This document shows positions 1-5,306 of a stretch of DNA of 7,121 bases, in pieces; the stretch's first letter is position 1; every line of letters starts with the position of its first letter. The notes under the pieces were generated by a model, which saw only the letters and a list, made by a program, of their open reading frames with translations, did not search any database and was not told the DNA's origin. The DNA lies in assembly GCA_027296805.1 (NCBI GenBank), contig JAPUIR010000094.1, forward strand, positions 1 through 7,121, in the 5' to 3' direction. The translations under genes and the position numbers were made by a program. The stretch is from Chloroflexota bacterium. GTDB taxonomy: Bacteria; Chloroflexota; Dehalococcoidia; Bin125.

Positions 1-464
1 TCGAGATGGTGACGCTGGAGGGGGCACAGGCGGGATTGTCGTGGCTGACGATCCTGAAGCGGCGAGCCACGTACCGGCTGGCGTTTGAAGACTTCGACGT
101 TGAGCGGATCGCGGCCTACGGCGAGGCGGATCGCGCGCGCTTGCTGGCCGACGCAGGCATCATTCGCAATCGGGCGAAGGTGGCGGCGACGATCTCGAAC
201 GCCCAGGCGGTTTTGGGTCTGCGATCCGAGGGCACGACGCTGGATGCGTTCCTGTGGGCGTTCATCGGCGGCGAGCCGAGGCGCAACACCTTTCAGACGC
301 TGGGGGAGATTCCCAGCGAGACCGACGAGTCGAAGGCGATGAGCAAAGGCCTGAAGAAGCGTGGCTTCCGCTTCGTGGGGCCGACGATTTGCTACGCGTT
401 GATGCAAGCGGTGGGGATGGTCAACGACCACACCCCTCGTTGTTTTCGCTATGGGGAGGTCTGA
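1..464 (+). CDS. tag: DNA-3-methyladenine glycosylase I, 5'-truncated by window edge
   Basis: This base-excision repair enzyme hydrolyses the N-glycosidic bond of 3-methyladenine in alkylated DNA and leaves an abasic site. The reading frame is already open at base 1: the partial codon followed by GAG ATG gives (F)EM, which aligns with FEM of E. coli Tag, so the ATG at 6 is internal and about 30 N-terminal residues lie outside the window. Family motifs are clear: LEGAQAGLSW contains the equivalents of E. coli Glu38 (18-20) and Trp46, both used in base recognition; GIIRNRAKV, MSKGLKKRGFRFVGPTICY and MVNDH follow. The terminal NDHTPRC keeps the His and Cys four residues apart that, in Tag, form half of the zinc snap; the other half would lie in the missing N-terminus. 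The stop is one base before the spondin-domain gene, and that gene's ribosome binding site sits inside this coding sequence, so the two form an operon. Family assignment is very secure. Confidence 0.95.
   Translation, partial: EMVTLEGAQAGLSWLTILKRRATYRLAFEDFDVERIAAYGEADRARLLADAGIIRNRAKVAATISNAQAVLGLRSEGTTLDAFLWAFIGGEPRRNTFQTLGEIPSETDESKAMSKGLKKRGFRFVGPTICYALMQAVGMVNDHTPRCFRYGEV
453..459 (+). promoter_or_regulatory. Ribosome binding site deciding the spondin-protein start
   Basis: GGGGAGG lies inside the last codons of tag, six bases before the ATG at 466. It favours that ATG over the in-frame ATG at 451, which would sit upstream of the site and overlap tag by 14 bases. It also implies translational coupling to tag. 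Confidence 0.75.
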
Positions 465-465
465 G

Positions 466-1293
466 ATGCGAGTAGACGTTGTACGGGCGATCGCGCTGTT
501 CGTGATTCCGCTGGCGCTGGCGATGGTTGTGCTGGAGATCGAGGCCGGGCGCGTGCACGCGTCGGGGCTCACGACCTTCCAGATCACGGTGGTCAACACG
601 ACATCGCCGGAGACCGGCATCACGCGGGGCGCCTATCTGATCCACCGGGAACCGGGCGCGTTCTGGAGCGCGGGCGCACGGGCGAACCAAGGGCTGGAGG
701 ACATCGCCGAGTTCGCGTCGCCGCGAGCCGCGCTTGAGCAGATGGGCGCCACGGAGCTGGAGCGGGCGACGCAGCGCGGCGACAGGATGACGTTCGAGAT
801 TGAGGCGGCGCCGGGGCAGTACCTCTCGACGGTGCAGATGTTCTCGATGACGAACGACGCGTTCCTGGGGCTGGAGTCGCTCGCGTTGTTCTCGGAGGCG
901 GGGACGGCCATCTCCACCACGATCTATTTGGAGGCATGGGACGCCGGTACCGAAGAGAACACGTTCGCCGAGACCGGCTACTCGGGGGCGGCGACGGACG
1001 AACCGATTCTGCCGCATCCGGGGATCCAGGGGACGCAGGCGATCATGATGATCGAGGCGTACCCAGCGATGCTGGTGGCGCCGGGCGGTGGGTTCCTCTC
1101 TTGGGAGGGTCCCGAACGCGCGGTTGAGGACGTCTTCGGGGGGCTGTCAGGGATTCAGCTCGTCTGGCACTGGACGGGGAACGCCTGGGAGGTGTGGGGT
1201 GAGGAGCCCGCGGTGCTGCGGCAGAGCTACACGCTCTTTCCCGGCGACGTGCTGTTCGTGTTGACGACTGAATTCTTAGTGATCCGGACGTAG
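466..1293 (+). CDS. Exported spondin-N-domain protein with beta-rich C-terminal module
   Basis: Predicted 275 aa. Residues 1-32 are a signal peptide or membrane anchor: a short Arg-containing start, a hydrophobic core at about 8-23 and a possible cleavage site VHA|SG. Residues about 36-165 look like a Spondin_N domain: the FQITVVNTT opening strand, an AYLIH strand, NQGLEDIAEF, a SMTNDAFLG segment (127-135) and the AWDAGTEENT stretch that resembles the conserved acidic, possibly calcium-binding loop of this family. A linker is followed at about 203-273 by a second beta-rich module with GGGFLSWEGP, IQLVWHWTGNAWEVW and LFPGDVLFVLT. I recall similar modules (W-x-G-P, Y/W-R/H-W, then T-L-x-P-G-D) as tails on exported Chloroflexota proteins. 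Bacterial spondin-domain proteins are extracellular with unknown ligands; a role in repair is not implied by the tag neighbour. Domain call fairly secure, function unknown. Confidence 0.75.
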   Translation: MRVDVVRAIALFVIPLALAMVVLEIEAGRVHASGLTTFQITVVNTTSPETGITRGAYLIHREPGAFWSAGARANQGLEDIAEFASPRAALEQMGATELERATQRGDRMTFEIEAAPGQYLSTVQMFSMTNDAFLGLESLALFSEAGTAISTTIYLEAWDAGTEENTFAETGYSGAATDEPILPHPGIQGTQAIMMIEAYPAMLVAPGGGFLSWEGPERAVEDVFGGLSGIQLVWHWTGNAWEVWGEEPAVLRQSYTLFPGDVLFVLTTEFLVIRT

Positions 1294-1315
1294 CGAGCGC
1301 ATCCGTCGTCTGCGC

Positions 1316-1321
1316 TACCAT
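1316..1321 (+). promoter_or_regulatory. Possible -10 element for the crotonase gene
   Basis: TACCAT fits the loose TANNNT -10 pattern of high-GC bacteria and lies in the short gap after the spondin gene. No convincing -35 precedes it. If used, transcription would start near 1328 and give a leader of about 25 bases. Read-through from tag is the alternative. Confidence 0.25.
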
Positions 1322-1322
1322 C

Positions 1323-1347
1323 GCGCCTCGACCTATCAGCGAGGAGC
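1323..1347 (+). promoter_or_regulatory. Hairpin enclosing the crotonase ribosome binding site
   Basis: GCGCCTCG (1323-1330) can pair with CGAGGAGC (1340-1347): seven of eight positions are complementary, with one G-A mismatch and a nine-base loop. The right arm contains the GAGGAG ribosome binding site (1341-1346) that is six bases from the ATG at 1353. The pairing would hide the site only in transcripts beginning upstream of about 1323, such as read-through from the spondin gene. Confidence 0.35.
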
Positions 1348-1352
1348 AATCC

Positions 1353-2120
1353 ATGGGCGACACGGTCCTCTACGAACGCGACGGACACGTTGCGACGATC
1401 ACCTACAACCGGCCGGAGGCGCTCAACGCAATCAACGCGGATCTGCGTCACGATCTGAACGCGGCCTGGCACCAGTTCCGCGACGACGAGGAGGCCTGGG
1501 TAGGCATCGTGACGGGCGCGGGCCGCGCGTTCAGCGCGGGGGCGGACCTGCGGGATCGTCGGGCGACGTTCTCGGGAACGTTCTGGGAGATGCCGAGCGC
1601 GAACTCGCTCGAGAGCGGTCTGGAGATCTGGAAGCCGGTGATCGCGGCGGTGAACGGCTACTGCCTGGGATTCGCGCTGACGCTGGTCGCGGCGTGCGAC
1701 TTCGTGATCGCGAGCGAGCGCGCCGAGTTCGGATTTCCCGAGGTGCAGCTTGGCGTGCCGACGATTCAAGGCGCCGTGCGGATGCCGAAGAGGGTCGGCT
1801 GGCAGAACGCGATGGAGCTTCTGCTGCTGGGGGACCGGGTGAGCGCGGAGCGGGCCAAGGAGATGGGGCTGGTGTGGAAGGTGGTTGAGCACGACGACCT
1901 GCTGACGGAGGCGCGGACGCTGGCCGATCGGCTCTGTAAGCCCGCGCCGCTGGCGATCCGGGCGACGAAAGAGGTGGCGCATCGGGGCCAGGAGCTGTCG
2001 TTCGTGGAGGCGATCCGCTTCGGCGAGACGATGCGGCGGGTGGCGGGGGCGACGGACGACGCGAAGGCCGGCCCGGTCGCGTACCGCGAGAAGCGCCAAG
2101 CCGAATGGCAAGCACAGTAA
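1353..2120 (+). CDS. Enoyl-CoA hydratase/isomerase family (crotonase-fold) protein
   Basis: Predicted 255 aa, the usual length for a single-domain crotonase. These cytosolic enzymes act on acyl-CoA thioesters, stabilising an enolate in an oxyanion hole; hydration or isomerisation in fatty-acid or aromatic degradation is typical. Visible motifs are RPEALNAIN near the N-terminus, AFSAGADL (first oxyanion-hole strand), AAVNGYCLGFALTLVAACD (second) and FGFPEVQLG, then the helical C-terminal region with ATKEVAHRGQE. The start has a GAGGAG site six bases upstream. Compared with rat mitochondrial hydratase, the Glu164 equivalent is kept (FPEV), but the segment around Gly141 and Glu144 reads LGFALT, giving Phe and Thr. 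The common GxGG turn is replaced by VPTIQGAVRM. The reaction may therefore not be standard hydration, and isomerase, hydrolase or lyase activity is possible. The substrate cannot be read from the sequence. Family sure, specific activity not. Confidence 0.9.
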   Translation: MGDTVLYERDGHVATITYNRPEALNAINADLRHDLNAAWHQFRDDEEAWVGIVTGAGRAFSAGADLRDRRATFSGTFWEMPSANSLESGLEIWKPVIAAVNGYCLGFALTLVAACDFVIASERAEFGFPEVQLGVPTIQGAVRMPKRVGWQNAMELLLLGDRVSAERAKEMGLVWKVVEHDDLLTEARTLADRLCKPAPLAIRATKEVAHRGQELSFVEAIRFGETMRRVAGATDDAKAGPVAYREKRQAEWQAQ

Positions 2121-2133
2121 CCCATCCGAAGCG

Positions 2134-2646
2134 CTACACCTCGGAAGCTTCGATGGACGCCTGCGCCACTCGCTCGGCAAGCGCGCGCATGCGCCGGGCG
2201 TAGTCGTCGGGCTCGATCTCGCCTTGGTCGAGTTGATCGACGAGAGGGCCGCTAAGCCGCAGGAAGACCGACAGTCGCAGCGATTCGCGCGCGTGCCAGG
2301 CGCGGTCGATTCGATCTTGGTCGCGCAGGGCCTGGAGCTCGGTGGGGAGGTAGATCCCCGCGTGCTGGATGTAGGCCGAGGTGGCGGTCGCGGCGACGCC
2401 GCGGGGGTCGAGGGACGTGCGATGCAGCGCGGAGCGATCGGCTTCTTCGAAGCGTGCGGCGAGATTGAAGAGGCGACGCTGACGGCCACGAAAGCCCGCG
2501 CTGGCCTGTTCGATCACGGCATCGGAATCGGTCAGGGCCTGTCGCAGCAGGCCGGCGTCGTTGAGGAGGGCGAGAGCGGGAGCGGCGGGGTCAGCCGCGG
2601 CGTCACCCTGGGGGAGGGCGGCGATGCGCTGGAGGAGGTCACTCAC
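2134..2646 (-). CDS. Conserved-looking hypothetical protein, 170 aa, GTG start
   Basis: I do not recognise a family. The start is taken as the GTG at 2646-2644, which overlaps the end of the upstream 153-aa gene by eight bases; the reading frame continues further upstream but there translates to an Arg/Pro/Ser-rich shadow of the neighbour. No ATG lies in frame downstream. The protein is cytosolic in character with no signal peptide or membrane segment. It is probably largely helical: SDLLQRIAALPQ and LALLNDAGLLRQAL at the N-terminus, GFRGRQRRLFNLAARFEEADR at 51-71, and two long charged stretches at about 103-135 and 145-165. A conserved-looking middle segment reads SAYIQHAGIYLPTEL. The overlap suggests translational coupling and a shared role with the 153-aa protein. 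No strong ribosome binding site precedes the GTG, which fits coupling. Confidence 0.7.
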   Translation of the reverse strand: MSDLLQRIAALPQGDAAADPAAPALALLNDAGLLRQALTDSDAVIEQASAGFRGRQRRLFNLAARFEEADRSALHRTSLDPRGVAATATSAYIQHAGIYLPTELQALRDQDRIDRAWHARESLRLSVFLRLSGPLVDQLDQGEIEPDDYARRMRALAERVAQASIEASEV

Positions 2647-3100
2647 CGGGCGTTTCTGGGGGCTGGTCGGGCTCGCCGTCGGCAGGGATGCGGCGAAAGG
2701 TGACCATGAAGCGGGGCGACTGTTTGACGCGGTCCATCGCTTCGCGGGCGACCAAACTGGTGAGGCCGCCGGGTAGCCGACGCTTGGGCACCTCCGCGAT
2801 GTTGAGGACGGTCCAGCCGTGCTCGGCGGCGGCCTGGATGCTGGCACGCATCGACTCGTCGTCGGGGAAGCCCTCGGTGTGGGTGTCGCCTTCCTCGTGC
2901 TCGAACCAGTGCTTGCTGGTCTCGGCCGCCTGACGGCGCTGCTCCAGCTTGGCGTCGAGCTTGGCCTTGCCGCGCTCGCTCTGGGTCTCCGCGATCGTCC
3001 GTGCCTGCTGCGCGGCCTCTTCCGCCCGCGCCCGTACCTCCGGCGCTTTCTCGCGGGCGATTTTCTTGGCTTTTTCGAGCTGGTCTCGCCAGGTAGGCAT
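2639..3100 (-). CDS. Hypothetical protein, 153 aa, coiled-coil N-terminus and small C-terminal domain
   Basis: Function not recognised. Residues 1-65 are highly charged and rich in Glu, Arg, Lys and Ala (LEKAKKIAREKAPEVRARAE and onward), as expected for a long amphipathic helix or coiled coil. After an acidic, His-containing stretch (HWFEHEEGDTHTEG) comes a compact segment at about 84-137: SIQAAAEHGWTVLNIAEV, then REAMDRVKQSPRFMVTFRR. Its helix, GW, strand, terminal strand pattern loosely recalls small DUF4177-like domains that read 'GW-V', but I would not assign it. The tail (138-153) is Pro/Glu/Asp-rich and probably disordered. There is no signal peptide. The start is well supported: GAGGG (3105-3109) sits four bases upstream of the ATG. 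It is first of a pair with the 170-aa gene, which begins inside its last codons. Confidence 0.75.
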   Translation of the reverse strand: MPTWRDQLEKAKKIAREKAPEVRARAEEAAQQARTIAETQSERGKAKLDAKLEQRRQAAETSKHWFEHEEGDTHTEGFPDDESMRASIQAAAEHGWTVLNIAEVPKRRLPGGLTSLVAREAMDRVKQSPRFMVTFRRIPADGEPDQPPETPGE

Positions 3101-3210
3101 GAATCCCTCATCAGTGTTGGACTGACCTCGCCTTGCGCTGGGCGTTGGGCTGGCCAGGAAATCAGTGTACGCGCGGCTTCAGTTACGCAGGGGCAGGTCC
3201 CGACAGCGCG

Positions 3211-4200
3211 CTAGGCGCCGAGCCGGACGAGCGTGCGACCGACGACCTGGGCGTTCAGCATCTCTTGCGCGAAGCTCGCAACGTCGTCCAGGCCGATGCG
3301 GCCGGTGACGAGGTCCAGGACGGGAATGCTGAGGTCGCCGCTGACGCGGTCCCAGATCAGCTGACGCTTGTCCATCTCGAGCCAGACGGACTCGATGCCC
3401 ACGAGTTGCACGCCGCGCAAGATGAAGGGGAGAACGGTCGTCTCAAAGCCGATGCCGCCCGTGAGGCCGGAGAGCGCGACGAGGCCGTCGCGCTTGGTTT
3501 GGCGGAGGATGCTGGCGGTGGTGGAACCCCCAACGGCGTCGATTGATGCGGCCCAGCGCTCGGACTCGATCGGGCGCTTGCTCTCGGCGGCGATCTCCTC
3601 GCGGGTGAGGATCTCAGACGCGCCGAGAGAGCGCAGAAAGTCGTGCTGGTCTTCCTTGCCGGTGCCGGCGTGCACCTCGTACCCAAGCTTGTGCAGCATG
3701 GCGATGCCGGTGGTCGCGACGCCTCCGGTCGCGCCGGGGACCACGATCGGTCCGGATTGCGGTGTTATGCCGGCGGCCTGGATGGCGTGGACGCTCATGG
3801 CAGCGGTGAAGCCAGCGGTGCCGTAGGCCATCGCCTCCTCCGTGCTGAGACTGTCGGGAAGGGGCGCGACCCAGCCGGCGGGGAGGCGCGCGAGCTCCGC
3901 GAAGCCGCCGTCGTGGCCGGTCCCAATGTCGTAGCCAATAGCGACCACGCGATCGCCGGCGCTGAAGCGCGAGTCGGACGATTCGCGCACGGTGCCGGCG
4001 AGGTCGATGCCCAGCGCGATGGGGTACTTGGTGACGACACCGCCCTTGGGCGTGGTGGCGAGTGCGTCCTTGTAGTTCACGCCGGACCACTCGACGGCGA
4101 TGGTGACCTCGCCGTCGGGGAGGTCGCTCTCCTCGCGGCTCTGGACGGCGAGGGAGAAGTCGTCGTCGGTTTTGTTGGCGATCAGGGCTTGATAGCTCAT
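3211..4200 (-). CDS. acuI: AcuI/YhdH-family acrylyl-CoA reductase (NADPH), MDR superfamily
   Basis: Predicted 329 aa, full length for the YhdH/AcuI branch of the medium-chain dehydrogenase/reductase superfamily. Characterised members reduce acryloyl-CoA to propionyl-CoA with NADPH in the cytosol, in routes through acrylate such as DMSP or 3-hydroxypropionate metabolism; AcuI also serves to detoxify acryloyl-CoA. Similarity to E. coli YhdH runs end to end: SGVNYKDALA (39-48), PIALGIDLAGTV, FSAGDRVVAIGYDIGTGHDGGFAELAR, YGTAGFTAAMSV, the nucleotide-binding GATGGVATTG (156-165), MLHKLGYEV, ASIDAVGG, LSGLTGG, TTVLPFILRGVQLVGIESV and the terminal VVGRTLVRL. Zinc ligands of the alcohol dehydrogenases are absent, as usual here, and I see no cysteine at all. 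In the usual GASGGVG fingerprint the last Gly is Ala (162). The start has AGGAGAG (4206-4212) five bases upstream. The phosphoesterase gene lies 72 bases upstream on the same strand. Symbol by family resemblance. Confidence 0.92.
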   Translation of the reverse strand: MSYQALIANKTDDDFSLAVQSREESDLPDGEVTIAVEWSGVNYKDALATTPKGGVVTKYPIALGIDLAGTVRESSDSRFSAGDRVVAIGYDIGTGHDGGFAELARLPAGWVAPLPDSLSTEEAMAYGTAGFTAAMSVHAIQAAGITPQSGPIVVPGATGGVATTGIAMLHKLGYEVHAGTGKEDQHDFLRSLGASEILTREEIAAESKRPIESERWAASIDAVGGSTTASILRQTKRDGLVALSGLTGGIGFETTVLPFILRGVQLVGIESVWLEMDKRQLIWDRVSGDLSIPVLDLVTGRIGLDDVASFAQEMLNAQVVGRTLVRLGA

Positions 4201-4216
4201 GCGGTCTCTCCTCGTT

Positions 4217-4237
4217 TTGAACTGGGGGGTTGAACTG
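4217..4237. repeat. Short direct repeat upstream of the reductase gene
   Basis: TTGAACTG occurs at 4217-4224 and again at 4230-4237, separated by five G. The copies are 13 bp apart, immediately upstream of the reductase gene's ribosome binding site on the minus strand. It may be a small operator or a chance duplication. Confidence 0.5.
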
Positions 4238-4272
4238 TGGGTGTTTCGGCTGTGGATGTACCGAAGTGAGTG

Positions 4273-5121
4273 CTAGAGGACGCCGGCGGCGGGGTACTGG
4301 TAGTCGTCCTGTTGGCCGTCGTCCGAGGGGACGTCTGTGCGGACGTGCTGGGCACTGACACCCTGCGGGGTGAGCCGGACGATCGTGGCACCGCCGGAAC
4401 GGTCGGGTGCGCCGGAGTAGTAGGCGGTGACTCCAGGCGGGCCGACAGGTTCGTGCAACTCCAAGTGCCCCAGTCCGACGTAGTGGGCCTGCAGGGCCTC
4501 CAGGTCGTGGGGGTGGATCTGGTACGACATGCGGGTCTCGTACTCGGATTTGACGTAGTAACCGTGGGCGAGGACGACGCGCCAGAGAGGACGCTCGTGG
4601 TGGTTGGCCCAAGGGGGCGAATGCTCGACGGGATTGAAATCGTAGTAGTCGGTGTGAGCCTGGCCCCAAACCTGGACCCCGATCTCGTCCAGGCTGATCA
4701 GTTCACCCTCTTCGCGGCTGATGATGTGGGCGTTGGGGGGGAAGTGGTGGGCGTACTTCACGTAGACCGAATCGGGCATGAATGGGTCATGGTTGCCGGG
4801 CAGGATGACCACGGGCATCTCGGCACGGCGCAAGGCCTCGCAGGTCGCCTCGACCAAGGGCTCACGGACGCGGTTGTTGTCGAAGAAGTCGCCGACGATG
4901 ACCATCAGGTCGGCGTCATGCTCCCGGCCAAGGGCGGCCATGCGGGCGAGATCGGCGATGGGCCGTTCCGGCCATTCATCGTCGTGGGCGGTCTTGTGCC
5001 CGGTGCCGATGTGCACGTCGGAGGTGTGCACGATGGTGACGGAATGTGGGTGCGACTCCGGGTCCGGAAGCAAGGACTGCGGGCGTTGCGGGGTGGAACT
5101 CGCGTCGTCCGGATTGCTCAT
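4273..5121 (-). CDS. Calcineurin-like metallophosphoesterase, SbcD/Mre11-like
   Basis: Predicted 282 aa from the ATG at 5121, chosen because GAGGAG (5126-5131) lies four bases upstream and because the fold begins at VTIVHTSDVHIG (28-39). A longer frame from 5280 would add 53 low-complexity residues running through the divergent spacer. Motifs of the two-metal active site are in order: D35-x-H37 (SDVH), G77-D78 in VGDFFDNN, GNHD (109-112), LAHG with H186, and VGLGHLELHEP (215-225). The fold with GLGH and a following AYYSGAPDR resembles SbcD/Mre11-type nucleases and their shorter relatives, but the protein lacks the longer SbcD C-terminus and no SbcC ATPase gene is adjacent. The last motif is odd: the usual GHxH reads GHLELH, with Glu at the second His position and a His two residues later. 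It could act on nucleic acids, nucleotides or other phosphoesters; the substrate is unknown. Cytosolic, no signal peptide. Divergent from gatB. Confidence 0.88.
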   Translation of the reverse strand: MSNPDDASSTPQRPQSLLPDPESHPHSVTIVHTSDVHIGTGHKTAHDDEWPERPIADLARMAALGREHDADLMVIVGDFFDNNRVREPLVEATCEALRRAEMPVVILPGNHDPFMPDSVYVKYAHHFPPNAHIISREEGELISLDEIGVQVWGQAHTDYYDFNPVEHSPPWANHHERPLWRVVLAHGYYVKSEYETRMSYQIHPHDLEALQAHYVGLGHLELHEPVGPPGVTAYYSGAPDRSGGATIVRLTPQGVSAQHVRTDVPSDDGQQDDYQYPAAGVL

Positions 5122-5208
5122 CTCGCTCCTCAGCGCGGCAGGATCGCCTCTCGGGGTGGCCCGGCGGCGGATTTGGCGTCCCGAGCGTAGCGGACCGGCC
5201 AGCGACGC

Positions 5209-5250
5209 GCCCGCTTCGAGAGACGGTGCGAAGCCGTGTTCGAAGCGGGC
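5209..5250. repeat. Nested inverted repeat in the divergent spacer
   Basis: GCCCGCTTCGA (5209-5219) and TCGAAGCGGGC (5240-5250) are perfect 11-bp complements. Inside the 20-base loop, ACGG (5223-5226) pairs with CCGT (5234-5237) around a seven-base loop, giving a two-tier hairpin of 42 bases. The right arm can alternatively form CGGGC (5246-5250) with GCCCG (5258-5262). It lies between the metallophosphoesterase gene and gatB, about 55 bases from the gatB start. It has no U-tract on either strand, so it is not an ordinary terminator. It may be a protein-binding dyad or an RNA structure in a leader. Confidence 0.65.
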
Positions 5251-5293
5251 ATCCAAAGCCCGATCGGAAGCTGTATTCAAGGCCAGACGGTCG

Positions 5294-5299
5294 TAGAAT
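5294..5299 (+). promoter_or_regulatory. Candidate -10 element for leaderless gatB transcript
   Basis: TAGAAT matches five of six bases of TATAAT and ends seven bases before the ATG at 5307, which places the expected transcription start at or next to the A of that ATG. No ribosome binding site precedes the ATGs at 5298 or 5307. The -35 region (about 5271-5276, CTGTAT) is weak. Together these point to a leaderless mRNA. Confidence 0.45.
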
Positions 5300-5306
5300 G
5301 CCCGCC

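Noticed and set aside
466..2120. Tag, spondin protein and crotonase as one functional pathway
   Set aside because: DNA repair, an exported protein and an acyl-CoA enzyme share no evident substrate; only the tag-spondin pair is tightly coupled by spacing.
1227..2489. Long minus-strand open frame of 420 codons opposite the crotonase
   Set aside because: It lies antisense to a clear enzyme gene, is dominated by Arg, Pro, His and Ser, and is the expected artefact of GC-rich third positions.
2647..3111. A single 325-aa minus-strand gene covering 2134-3111
   Set aside because: The part upstream of 2646 is an out-of-frame shadow of the 153-aa gene, very rich in Arg, Pro and Ser, whereas the 153-aa frame has a good ribosome binding site and normal composition.
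3110..3168. ATCAGTGT repeated at 3110-3117 and 3161-3168 in the gap before the 153-aa gene
   Set aside because: Eight bases, widely spaced, with no clear promoter geometry; likely chance.
4245..4265. TTCGG/CCGAA inverted repeat as a terminator of the phosphoesterase gene
   Set aside because: Only five base pairs with an 11-base loop and no T-run on the minus strand; too weak to call.
4270..5190. Plus-strand open frame of 306 codons opposite the phosphoesterase
   Set aside because: Gly/Val/Asp-rich composition is typical of an antisense shadow, and the opposite strand encodes all phosphoesterase motifs in order.
5122..5280. N-terminal extension of the metallophosphoesterase to an ATG at 5280
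   Set aside because: The ATG at 5121 has a GAGGAG site four bases upstream and is only 27 residues before the fold begins; the extension is low-complexity and runs through the hairpin spacer.
5046..5306. N-terminal extension of gatB to an ATG at 5046
   Set aside because: The extra residues are Arg/Pro/Ser-rich, overlap the divergent phosphoesterase gene and do not resemble GatB, whose conserved part begins with VIGLEVHVQL soon after 5307.
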